DNA of 28,457 nucleotides from Conidiobolus incongruus B7586 (GCA_000697335.1 JNEM01008516.1:1-28457), one strand, 5' to 3'. Positions 10,251 to 19,748 are shown, numbered from the stretch's first letter. Translations and numbers: made by a program. The notes: generated by a model not told the origin, from the sequence alone.

Positions 10251-10260
10251 ATGATGTAAT
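10251..10260 (+). promoter_or_regulatory. ATGATGTAAT motif upstream of gene B
   Basis: Same ten-base word as upstream of gene A and at the same spacing to the TATA box (57 versus 56 bp). In both genes it is followed about 20 bp later by GCATAA. Confidence 0.35.
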
Positions 10261-10307
10261 TTGCTAATTCAAGCTCTTGCATAATATGGATGAAGTATTT
10301 TGGTGGT

Positions 10308-10315
10308 TATAAATA
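10308..10315 (+). promoter_or_regulatory. TATA box of four-helix gene B
   Basis: TATAAATA, 76 bp upstream of the ATG at 10384. A pyrimidine-rich leader (TTTCCTTCCTACTTTG) follows. Confidence 0.6.
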
Positions 10316-10383
10316 TATCGGTTTCCTTCCTACTTTGATTGCATCCATACTTAATCTATCAATTGTTATCAAGTCAAGCAACT

Positions 10384-10899
10384 ATGGTTCCTGATCAATA
10401 CAAAATTCAATTTTCTGCTGCTTTTATAGTATTTTTAGTGTGGTTGATCATCAATTTATTTGGTCAATTTACCGCTTTCAGAGCAACTAAGGAAGAAGCT
10501 GCTGAGGATGCCCCTGCTGAAACTTCCTCCTTCAAATCTCGTATTACCAATGCTGACCACGTATTGTTGAATGGCTTCTATTTGCTATCTATTGCGCTTA
10601 TCTTCAATTCCTTCATGTCCGGCAACAAGGCCGCGTCTGATGCCTTCTCATTGATTGCCATGTTTTCAATCGTGATCGCAGGTGGATGCGACGTATTAGG
10701 AATCAAGCTTGTCTCCAAAGGTCTCTGGATCCTATTCATTGTCTCCATCTTTGCCATCTTGATCACTGCTTTCGCCACTCCCGCCCCCTCCTTCGACTTT
10801 GGCTCCATTTCCACGTCAACTTCTAACAATAACAATAACTTCAACCCCAACTCCTTCAACCCCAGCAATCTGGGTGACTTTTGGCCAAAAAGCGGATAA
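10384..10899 (+). CDS. Four-helix membrane protein family, paralogue B (unknown function)
   Basis: 171 residues, no intron. An in-frame ATG lies 15 codons upstream (10339), but the ATG at 10384 is chosen because MVPDQYKIQFSAAF aligns with the starts of A, C, D and E and the TATA spacing then matches theirs. It has the same four hydrophobic segments and the conserved LLNGFYLLSIALIF, FSLIAMFS and FATPAP blocks. The tail differs: Ser/Thr-rich, then a run of Asn, then FNPNSFNPSNLG, so the NP motif is kept but the NPAV repeats are absent. This copy has the strongest bias to C-ending codons of the five. The role is unknown; a small tetraspan membrane protein is all the sequence supports. Confidence 0.9.
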   Translation: MVPDQYKIQFSAAFIVFLVWLIINLFGQFTAFRATKEEAAEDAPAETSSFKSRITNADHVLLNGFYLLSIALIFNSFMSGNKAASDAFSLIAMFSIVIAGGCDVLGIKLVSKGLWILFIVSIFAILITAFATPAPSFDFGSISTSTSNNNNNFNPNSFNPSNLGDFWPKSG

Positions 10900-12963
10900 T
10901 TTAGGTGGATTTTTACCTATGTACCAATAATTCAAGATATTCTATCTATTTGAATATTTATATATTGTGTAAATTTAGGAATTTTTAATAAAAATTCTAA
11001 AAATCTTTAATTTAATTAATTTCATAAATTATATATTATAGCTATTATTATTAATCTTTAATAATTAATAATTGTATTTTTAAATAAATAAATATTAAAA
11101 TTTAACATATTTACATTGATTAGTAATGTATATTTAATATATAATCTAAATTAATTCAAATTTTAAAAATTGAATTATTGATAGAAATTGATTCCATTTG
11201 GTGGTATATATATTTTGTTTATATTATATAGCCTATAAATTGGTTAACATTTATTGATAGGCTTAATTATAATCGTGCTATTTACCATAGATACTGTTGC
11301 ATTTCAAAATTAAGTGTTAATCTCGATTCGATAGTTAAGGCAATAGTATTTGTTAGATATAACATTCACTAAATCAACTATTTAAATAGGCTTATTAATA
11401 ATTGATCTACTATCAACCATTTTTATTGAAAATCTTATTATAAATCACAACAATATCATCAATTTACTGATATCTTTAATTAATAATTATTGGTCAAAAA
11501 TGAATTTATATCAATATAATAACAAAGAATTGTGAACAAATGAAATGATTAAATTATGCAACGAGTTGCATATATTGAGGTTATCAAAGTGGGAATGATC
11601 AGGGATGTCATGAACTACTGCATTTAAGAACATTTCAATTACATTTCACATTGCGTAAAACCATTGTAATTCAGTTAACAATATAGTTAAATTAGATAAA
11701 AAATATATTAAAAGTGAATATATGCATTATTTTCAATTAACAATACATATAATAAGGGTATTACATTAAAGTTATTTATTCTATTCTTAATTAAACAATT
11801 TTAAGAGTTAATAATTTAAAATTTAGAAAAAAAAATACATCTGATTATCATAATTTGCAGGTATTCTAATATATTATGATTATATATAAAAAAATGCTTG
11901 ACACTATGCTAAAGATTTTTCCAAAACTAAAAATCATAACACTATAATATATAGAAAGTTATTACCATTAAATTTAATTTTACTTTTATTAAATTATGAA
12001 GTATTTGAAAACTCTTTAAGATAATGATAAGTGATTTTACAACCATTAGTATATTAACAATGATAAATTTATCAAAAGACTGTAATAGTTGAATAAATTA
12101 AATGATTTATTATTTATTAAATAAATAATATTAATATTTTTTTTCATCATGAATTAATTATCTCAAGTTGATATTAATTGTAGTTTTAAATTTTTGAATT
12201 ATATTAATAATACATATATTTGATAGAATATATTTATTCTGATATTATTTAATATTATTATGGTTCAATTATCACTTAAAACAATATTAATATCATCATA
12301 AAATTATGAAAAAAAAAATGCTGGATCCGAATATAAATATTGAAGTTAAGTAGTTTCCATTTATTATTACTTTTTCATTGATATATATATATATTTAAGT
12401 TTTATAATATTAAAAATTATAATAAAATATAATATTAACTAAATCGCTATATTATCTTTATAATCCAAATATAATAATTTTTTTCAATATTCAGTGTTCA
12501 TTAGTAATAAATTTGAAAAAAAGATTACTAAATTATTTAATATATAGTTTGAAATAAAACTAAGATATTTAGACTAATAATTATACTAATTAAACCGTGA
12601 ATAAAATAAAATATATATTATTATTTTAAATTACTAAAATTAATCAATATACTTATTAAATTTTATTGAATAATACATTGGATGAAAAAATGAACTTAAT
12701 TATTATAATAATTTATTACTTTTTGAATTATAGGAAAAATAAATTTAAATAATAATTATATAATTTTTAATAATATTACATAAATATATTTTATTTTATT
12801 TTTATTAAAACATAATAAAATTTTTAATTTATTTTTAATCAAAAAAAAAACAATTTTTGACCCATAAATTATAAAATCAAAAATTAAAAATATAAATTTT
12901 CTTTTAATAAGTAACAAATTAAATTTTTAAAATATATTAAGATTAATATATATATACAAAAAA
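10900..12963. other. Intergenic region between paralogue B and the rhomboid gene
   Basis: Mostly A/T with no convincing open frame. TGCTATTTACCATAG at 11276-11290 is the counterpart of the element downstream of gene A. A near-perfect palindrome lies at 11555-11572 (listed). The segment of about 11575-11660 is slightly richer in G/C but not readable as a gene. Confidence 0.5.
11555..11572. repeat. Palindrome TATGCAAC-GA-GTTGCATA
   Basis: Two 8-bp arms are perfect inverted copies around a 2-bp centre. The size and dyad suit a dimeric DNA-binding protein site better than a transcribed hairpin, since a 2-base loop is too tight. It stands well away from any start codon. Confidence 0.4.
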
Positions 12964-13950
12964 ATGATTAATAATTTATTAAAAAATCAATTTAAATCTA
13001 AAATAATATCAAATACATTTAAATTTAATTATTTTAATTCTAATTTATCTCAAACTAATAAAAGTTTTCATTTTAAACTTGTAAATTTCAAACAAACTCG
13101 AAATTATAATAATTATGGTTATAATTATTATGGTAATAGTTACAGTAGATGGAACAATCCAGATTTTGTAGTTAAAACTTTAATTGGATTAAATGGTGCT
13201 GTATTTCTTTATCATTCCTATCTCAAATTGGAAAATGATCCAAAATTGGTGAACCGTGCTATTATTGATATTTACAAACACTATACCTTTTCAATTGCCA
13301 ATATTAAGGAAGGAAGATGGTACACTGCCATCACATCGCATTTCACCCATGGTAGTGTCATTCACTTGGCTTTCAATTTGATCACCTTGCATAGTTTTGG
13401 ACCTGCCGTAAGTTGGTTTATAATTGATTTTTAAAATCTTAATATTTACATTATACCAGGTTGCTGCTATGATGGGCGTCAAGAAATTTTTAATGCTCTA
13501 TGCTGTGAGTGGACTTGGAGGACTTTCAGCTATCTATGCCATGAATTCGTATATGGTATCCAATCCTAATCCTGCAATTTCACATAGAGGTCTTTCAAAT
13601 GGTTCCGTTGGAGTAAGTTTAAATTATATTATATTAATTACATTTACCTGATAATATCGCTATAGGCTTCAGACTGTATCTTTGGAGTTGTAACATATTT
13701 TGCACTTACCAATCCAACTGCCCAGTTAACTTTCTTTTTTATTCCAGTCAATGCTCTTCTTGGTGTTGGAATTGGCAGTCTTGTTGGGTTATACTACGTT
13801 GTTCAAAAGTACAATGATATTAATAGCTATCCTCCCCGTTTAACTGGCTCAACTTTTATCAGTCATGAAGGTCACTTGGGAGGTACAATTGCAGGATTAT
13901 TATTCTTTTTATTAACGAAAAGACCCAATCCTCACATAATGAGATTTTAA
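12964..13950 (+). CDS. PCP1: Mitochondrial rhomboid protease (Pcp1/PARL type)
   Basis: Three exons, 12964-13407, 13460-13612 and 13666-13950, give 293 residues. The first about 60 residues are rich in Asn, Lys, Phe and Tyr with few acids, a plausible mitochondrial targeting sequence. The rhomboid core includes RWYTAITSHFTHG and HLAFNLITLHSFGP in the first half, then the catalytic serine S201 in VGASD and the catalytic histidine H269 in SHEGHLGG. Both members of the Ser-His dyad are present. The residue after the serine is Asp instead of the usual Gly of GASG. Family role: intramembrane cleavage of inner-membrane proteins, such as the yeast Pcp1 substrates Mgm1 and Ccp1. The gene lies inside the four-helix array on the same strand but is unrelated to it, is split by introns and has AT-richer codons. 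Confidence 0.9.
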
Positions 13951-15263
13951 ATCAAAATAATCAAATAATATAGAAAATTAATCAATTTTTTTTAAAATAA
14001 CTATAAATTATAATATTTAATTATTTCAAACGATAATATATATTTGATTGATTACCTCTTGTGATAAATATATTTATATTAATTTTTTAAAACTTTAAAT
14101 TTATAATTAAATATTTATTATATCATTTATTATCAAATACATACAACCAAAATTTTAATATTAGTTGTATATCATTAATATATTGTAAATATGATTGATT
14201 TTATTCGAAATATACTCTATTCAATTACTAATAACATTTTTTATATAATTGATAAATTTTTATTAAATAATAAATAATAAATAATGGAAATACAGTACCA
14301 ATCAAATTATATTTTTCAATATATAATAAAATTTTATTATCATATAAAATCGATTAATATCTAAATAAAAAAAATTTGTTCATAATATATGATATCAATT
14401 CAAATATTATGATTTTACCTTCTATTTTATAAGCGTAAAATAAACCATTTTTTTATTCAAGCGAAATATTCTTACTAAAATTTGTTAGTAAAATCAGCTT
14501 ATCTTAATATTTTATTTTATATATTATTTATTATTCGAGATATTTTCTTCGAATCTAAGTAATAGCAATCTGATTTCCATTATTTATTTTGTTATCTCAT
14601 GTTTAATCCAATGAATTATCATAGAAATGGTAAATAAAAAAGGCAATAAGGTAACATAAAACAAACATTGAAATGATGCTGAAAGGTTTCAAATACTCTA
14701 TAGCAATTTTAAATATTCTAAACACTGTAATGATACAACAATTTTAAAGTTAATTCGCATCATCAGCATTTTAAAACTATTATTATACATAAATTCAACA
14801 TGTACTAGTATTTTTCTATAAAATGAACAAATACGTATCATTCAATGATCATACTTTTGAAATAGCCATTTTCTAAATTGCCAAATTTGTTATGACGATC
14901 AATTATAAAAAATCACTCTATTTATCAATATATTTTGAATTAAATTTCAAGTACAATCTGTAAAATCTTATAATAAATATTTAATACTTTGAAAGAGTGT
15001 TTGTTAATAATTCTATCTAATATAAGATAATATTACTTTAATAATAGTGAATATATAATTTATTTAATTTGTATTTTTTTGATCTAATATATAGATATTA
15101 TTTTATAATATTTAATTTTCTATTCAAAATTTATGCATTTTTGAAACGCAACAAAATTGAAACCCATTTTCAATTGTCCAATTTAGTCAAATATTAAATA
15201 GTACCAAAATTTTAACAAGAATAAAATTTAGAAGATCATTATTCAAGCATTTTCATTGAGTAG
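13951..15263. other. Intergenic region between the rhomboid gene and paralogue C
   Basis: A/T-rich with no readable gene on either strand. Nothing beyond simple A/T runs stands out. Confidence 0.55.
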
Positions 15264-15271
15264 TATAAATA
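15264..15271 (+). promoter_or_regulatory. TATA box of four-helix gene C
   Basis: TATAAATA, 83 bp upstream of the ATG at 15347. The leader contains out-of-frame ATGs from 15288, close to where transcription would be expected to begin, so they may not be in the mRNA. Confidence 0.55.
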
Positions 15272-15346
15272 TAGTTGATATACTTTAATGAATTATGTAT
15301 TCATTATATTTACTAAATTTTTATTTAGTGTCATCTATTAGCAAGC

Positions 15347-15862
15347 ATGATTCCTGATTATTATAAAATTCAATTTTCAGCCCCATTTGCCATATTTCTT
15401 GTTTGGGGTATTGTTAATCTAATCGGTCAGTTCACTAATACTGCAAGACCAAGAAAAGATTCTAATGAAGTTGCTGGCAGTACTCCTATCGAATATTCTA
15501 CATTCGGCGACCGAATTGCGAATGCAGATCGCCATTTGTTAGATGGACTTTATTTACTCTCCCTAGCAATTCTCTTCAATGCATTTATGTTGGGTAACCA
15601 TGCTGCATCAGACACCTTCTCATTAATTTCAATGTTCTCTGTTATCATTGGAAGCGGATTCCATATGATTGGATTCAGAATAGCTGCAAAATTCTTATGG
15701 ATCATATTCGTACTATCTATTCTTGCCATAATGATCATTGGATACACCACTCCCGCTCCTCTTTATTATATCTCTTACAATCCTATAGTCAACCCCAATC
15801 CAAGTCCCTTTAATATAAATGGATATAATCCAGTATTTAATCCAAATAGTGGTCAAATGTAA
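15347..15862 (+). CDS. Four-helix membrane protein family, paralogue C (unknown function)
   Basis: 171 residues, no intron. It starts MIPDYYKIQFSAPFAIF, then has the same four hydrophobic segments. Conserved blocks read RIANADRHLLDGLYLLSLAI, DTFSLISMFS and TTPAP. It is the most divergent copy in helices 3 and 4. The charged loop after helix 1 is the longest and most basic (ARPRKD). The tail repeats Asn-Pro in several contexts (YNPIVNPNPSPF, NPVFNPNSG), supporting an ancestral NP-rich tail. It is the first copy after the rhomboid gene. Function unknown. Confidence 0.9.
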   Translation: MIPDYYKIQFSAPFAIFLVWGIVNLIGQFTNTARPRKDSNEVAGSTPIEYSTFGDRIANADRHLLDGLYLLSLAILFNAFMLGNHAASDTFSLISMFSVIIGSGFHMIGFRIAAKFLWIIFVLSILAIMIIGYTTPAPLYYISYNPIVNPNPSPFNINGYNPVFNPNSGQM

Positions 15863-16546
15863 ATGGGTAGTTGAAGATACATTCATTATTGTTAATTAAT
15901 CTTTATCAACATTATTGTTAGATTTTTTATAATAAAGAAATTTTAATAAATTTTAAGAAAATTTATAATATTTTTAAAAAATTAATCATATTAAAGATAT
16001 AATGATGAATTAATATTACTCTTTGTTATTACTAAATGAAATAAAATAGAAACAATTTGTTTCATTATTGATATCTGTTTACTATTAAAATAATTAATTG
16101 AATTCTAAACTTAATATAAGTACACAAATAGTTTCCAATTAATTAGTAAGAACTGAAAATATCTCATAGGAAACTGATATAAAATATTATTTTATAAAAT
16201 TAAATCTAGAAAATAATATTGATAAAAGTATAAATTTTACTTGGATTTTTTATTTAGATACATAATAATTAAAATAATCAGCAATGTTATGTAAAATGTT
16301 AGATATTTGAATTAAATAAATGCAGTTAAATAAATGACGTTTACTTACATGTTAGAAGTTATTCAGGAGATTGATTTTTATCACCGAATCCAAATATCAT
16401 CAATACCTCTTTTATGCACCGAACTGCATGATAAATTCTATCATCTTTATCCAAGACTTTTCTCTTAACATGTTAGAAATCATAATAAACCCAAATTTAT
16501 GCGATAAGGCTTATAAGTTTTCGATTTCAGCATAAACACTAATTGG
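15863..16546. other. Intergenic region between paralogues C and D
   Basis: No gene. The 11-base word ACATGTTAGAA occurs twice, at 16347-16357 and 16468-16478, on the same strand in the upstream region of gene D. It could mark a small duplication or paired regulator sites. Confidence 0.5.
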
Positions 16547-16554
16547 TATAAAGG
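16547..16554 (+). promoter_or_regulatory. TATA box of four-helix gene D
   Basis: TATAAAGG, 84 bp upstream of the ATG at 16631, followed by a pyrimidine-rich leader (TTTGCCTTCCAATCC). Confidence 0.55.
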
Positions 16555-16630
16555 TGATATTTGCCTTCCAATCCTGACATAATTGATATTGTGCTTATCA
16601 AATTCTTTTTATTGAACATATTAATCAATT

Positions 16631-17047
16631 ATGGTTCCTACTCACTTTGAAATTCCATTCTCTGCCACCTTTATTATTTTTCTAATTTGGTTTATTGCTA
16701 ACCTTGCGGGCCAATCCCTAAGTGTCAAAGCAGTAAAAGGTGATATAGTTGAAATAGGCACCACAACTATTGAACCTTCTTCTCTAGCATCTCGAATTGC
16801 GGAAATTGAACGCTACTTACTCGACGGCCTCTATATACTATCCATTTCTGTTCTCTTCAATGGATTCATGTACGGTAACCACGCCTCAATCGATGCCTTT
16901 TCATTAATTGGTATGTTTGCTATTATTATTGCTTGTGGATGCTATTTTGCTGGTGTTAAATTGGTCGCTAAAGGTTTTTGGATTTTATTCTTAATCTCTA
17001 TTTTTGCAATTTTTGTCACTGCTTTTTCAACACCTTACTATTATTAA
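16631..17047 (+). CDS. Four-helix membrane protein family, paralogue D (tail-less)
   Basis: 138 residues, no intron, about 20-35 shorter than its paralogues because the protein ends right after helix 4 with STPYYY. All four hydrophobic segments are kept. Blocks ERYLLDGLYILSISVLFNGF, FSLIGMFAIIIA and GVKLVAKGFWILF are closest to gene E next door, so D and E look like the most recent duplication. The start differs (MVPTHFEIPF), with an acidic residue in place of the usual Lys. The absence of the NP-rich tail shows that the tail is not needed for the fold and may be a variable module. Function unknown. Confidence 0.88.
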   Translation: MVPTHFEIPFSATFIIFLIWFIANLAGQSLSVKAVKGDIVEIGTTTIEPSSLASRIAEIERYLLDGLYILSISVLFNGFMYGNHASIDAFSLIGMFAIIIACGCYFAGVKLVAKGFWILFLISIFAIFVTAFSTPYYY

Positions 17048-18011
17048 ATCCTATATTGAACAAAGCTTCAAATCAATATTTTATATAATTTAGTTAATAA
17101 GTTTTCATACAAAAATAAATAATATTATTAACTGTAACACTTATATTGTGTATTCAAATAATTTTTTTTGATTTTTTGTAATTGTGAATGTGGGTACTAA
17201 TATTTTATATCATTCAATATTTAATACACTAATTCTTAAAATAATGTTTGTATAAATAATATATTAATTTTATACACATTATGTGTTCTTTGTTGAAATG
17301 CTGATCTTTCGTCAAGTATTATGATTAGAAAGAACAATCTTAATCAATATTGATATTGTATAAAATTCAAAATGCAACTTTAATAGATTATAAATACTTA
17401 AAATGTAATTATTTTAAATAATATTCAATATTTAAATAATTAATAATTAATAATTAATAATACAATATAAAATATCATTCATAGACAAAAATTATAAATA
17501 ACTGAATGTATACAAAAATAGCTTAATTCTATTAATGTCTTGTTAAAGAAGCAAGATGTTAATTTATGGCGGAATTATGGTGTCAATTGATAAGGTTGAT
17601 CGATTTTATTTAATTTAGTGATAATAAAGCAAAGAATTAAAATGAAAAGATTGGTATTTTTCTAAGGCATTTCAATTTCATACAAAATGTTTTTGCTTGA
17701 GTGATTATGCATCAAATCGTCCATTAGCTTTATTAAATTTATTGATGTTCAAGTACTTTAAATGAAAAATTTAATAGAACATTAACCAAATATTGATAAT
17801 TTAAAATATAATATTAAAAAGATTGTTGTTTATAGAATACCTAATAACTAAATATTAATTGATAAATATATGATAACGTAAATAGATTATTAAAAAGGAA
17901 TCCTTATTACTGTTAATGCAATTTCCGATTTCACTAAATTATTATCATTGTCCATAAATTTCATAATAAATGGCTTAATGTTCAAATTTTCAGGCATTAT
18001 AAGCAATTTAT
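17048..18011. other. Intergenic region between paralogues D and E
   Basis: No gene seen. AAGGCATTTCA at 17664-17674 also occurs upstream of gene A (7714-7724), though at a different distance from the TATA box. A run of repeated TTAATAA units lies around 17435-17462. Confidence 0.5.
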
Positions 18012-18019
18012 TATAAATA
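18012..18019 (+). promoter_or_regulatory. TATA box of four-helix gene E
   Basis: TATAAATA, 85 bp upstream of the ATG at 18097. A short out-of-frame reading frame from 18035 (11 codons including stop) begins close to where transcription should start, so its relevance is doubtful. Confidence 0.55.
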
Positions 18020-18096
18020 TTGGGCCTTGCAACTATGAAAACCATCAATCAATTGATTGTTATTTAATTGCAATTAATATTTATTATATTCACAAC

Positions 18097-18579
18097 ATGA
18101 TTCCTGAATTTTATAAAATTCCCTTCTCTGCTGCTTTCGTTGTATTCTTGGTTTGGTTTGTGTTAAATCTCATAAGCCAATTCTTTAGTATAAAAGAATC
18201 TAAAGGAGAAACCAATGAAGCTACTACTGAATCCCATCCATTACCATCACGCATCGCCCAAGCAGAACGTTATATATTAGATGGATTTTATATATTCTCC
18301 ATTGCAGTTCTCTTCAATGGCTTCATGTATGGTAACCGCGGTTCCATCAATACATTCTCATTGATTGCTATGTTTGCTATCATTATTGGAGGAGGATGCC
18401 AATTTGGAGGAGTGAAATTGGTAGCTAAAGGCCTCTGGATTATATTCTTAATCTCTATCTTTGCAATGTTCGTCACTTCCTTTGCTACCCCCTATCCTTA
18501 TTATAATCCTGTAGCTGATCCAAGAGTTTATTACCCTGATACCTACAATCCTTACGTTAATCCCGTCTTAAATGGATAG
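18097..18579 (+). CDS. Four-helix membrane protein family, paralogue E (unknown function)
   Basis: 160 residues, no intron, ending in TAG. It starts MIPEFYKIPFSAAFVVF. Four hydrophobic segments are spaced as in A. Blocks AERYILDGFYIFSIAVLFNG, FSLIAMFAIIIGGG and GVKLVAKGLWIIF pair it with D. Unlike D it keeps an aromatic, Asn-Pro-containing tail (YYNPVADP and YNPYVNPVLNG), whose final NG matches the end of A. Last intact member of the array. Function unknown; the sequence shows only a small tetraspan-like membrane protein. Confidence 0.9.
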   Translation: MIPEFYKIPFSAAFVVFLVWFVLNLISQFFSIKESKGETNEATTESHPLPSRIAQAERYILDGFYIFSIAVLFNGFMYGNRGSINTFSLIAMFAIIIGGGCQFGGVKLVAKGLWIIFLISIFAMFVTSFATPYPYYNPVADPRVYYPDTYNPYVNPVLNG

Positions 18580-19037
18580 ACTGTATCAATTATGAATTCA
18601 TGCAATGTATCTTTTTAATATATTCCTACCTTTTATTTATTATTAAATAAATCAATATATATATACTTTTAATATGAATAGTTTAAAGAATAATACATCC
18701 TTCATTATTGAATTTTTTTAATATCAAAACTTTGAAATTCATCAAGATTATTTAAAAATACAACCAAAAATTACTTATTAAAAAATTGATTGTATACTGT
18801 TGAAGCTTTGGCAGTATACCTATAAATGATATAATTTTCCTACTCAGCTTATTCACTACATATTAACCTATGCATTCATTATTCAATCTTGTAACAATAT
18901 TTTAAACCAAAGTCATAAAAAATCATAATTTTTTAAATAATCAAACCTATATGAACTAAGTCAATCAAAATAATCTTTATGATATGAATATCAAAGAATT
19001 GAAATTCTTTCTGGGACAATTTATAATAAAGCTATAT
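18580..19037. other. Gap after the array, with a hairpin and a possible orphan promoter
   Basis: An 8-bp perfect stem GTATACTG/CAGTATAC (18792-18799 and 18812-18819) with a 12-base loop is followed at once by TATAAAT (18821-18827) and a pyrimidine-rich stretch (TTTTCCTACTCAGC) like the leaders of B and D. No family start codon follows where one would be expected (about 18900). An open frame from 18984 runs into the LTR-like block and is not taken as a gene. Confidence 0.4.
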
Positions 19038-19371
19038 TGTCACGGGCCGGAAGGCCCGTTCGACCTTAACAATTCAGTTCATTCGAGAACCCCGTCACTG
19101 ATTCACCTGCAACGTGATCACAAAATACCCCCGAATAATGCAATCAATCGTTTCATCCGACGTGTCGCTCGTACGCTGGAAAGACGCGTCAAACAAACTA
19201 TAAATATACCGACTACAGCCAAGTTGGCACGTCTGTCCTCTTCCTAGGGTACTGCCCAATAATCCAGATTAAACAATAAATTACCCCTTTTATATCACCT
19301 AACAGACGCCGTCCCAGAAGACGACTATTTACTTAAAAGTTATTAGACACTAGACTTCCCAGCCAGTTTCA
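19038..19371. mobile_element. Probable solo LTR of a Ty3/gypsy-type retrotransposon (fossil)
   Basis: A 334-bp block much richer in G/C than anything around it. It begins TGTCACGGGCCGGAAGGCCC and ends CA, and ATAT lies directly outside both ends, as a short target duplication would. The TG...CA ends, an internal TATAAATA (19199-19206) and a downstream AATAAA (19275-19280) are in the order U3-TATA-R expected of an LTR. The 5' end also folds as ACGGGCC-GGAA-GGCCCGT. No internal coding region or second LTR is visible, so it is a lone remnant left by recombination. The ATAT repeat is weak evidence in such AT-rich DNA, and no family match could be run. Confidence 0.5.
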
Positions 19372-19748
19372 ATATATAATTATATTTCAACATTATTGAT
19401 ATAAAATTAAATACCTTTCATAATTAATGATCTCATTGTATATCCTACAATATGTTACTTTACATTTCAATACAAATATTTTTTGAATTATTTATCATAA
19501 TCTCTTTTAATTCCTATCATATAAAATAAATAATGATAATTATTGTAAAATCATAGTAAAATTTATTAAAAATAACAAATTTTATTGAGGATTATAGCAG
19601 TCATATGACAATTTTTATTAATTTCAACCAATCAAATTAATTTATTCAAATTTATTGTGACGTAAATTATCAAAATCTAAACTATAAAAGTAGATCAATT
19701 CATATAAATTGATATTAAAGTTAATTTCAACTAAAAAATTCTACAAAA
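19372..19748. other. AT-rich spacer before the sulfurtransferase gene
   Basis: No gene or repeat seen. CTATAAAAG at about 19681-19689 lies roughly 60 bp before the ATG at 19749 and could be its TATA element. Confidence 0.4.

Larger units (their letters stand above)
8429..10307. other. Intergenic region between paralogues A and B
   Basis: There is no intact gene. At 8760-8773 lies TGCTATTACCATAG, followed nearby by TACTG; a near copy lies downstream of gene B (11276-11290), which suggests the duplicated block included flanking DNA. A hairpin ATTAAGT-AATTG-ACTTAAT lies near 8793-8811. A 64-codon orphan frame lies on the minus strand at 9065-9259 (listed). Around 9378-9413 two imperfect 18-bp units each start with GAGTTCGAA. 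Confidence 0.5.

Noticed and set aside
10339-10383. Upstream in-frame ATG for paralogue B
   Set aside because: All paralogues start at M(V/I)P, and the TATA-to-ATG spacing fits only the ATG at 10384.
10578-10868. Open frame antisense to paralogue B (similar ones at 15550-15750 and 18288-18476)
   Set aside because: These are shadows of the conserved helix-coding sequence, at the same place in each copy, with no independent support.
18984-19247. 87-codon open frame on the plus strand
   Set aside because: It begins in AT-rich DNA and runs through the GC-rich LTR-like block, with no protein resemblance or splice logic. The openness follows from the composition of the block.
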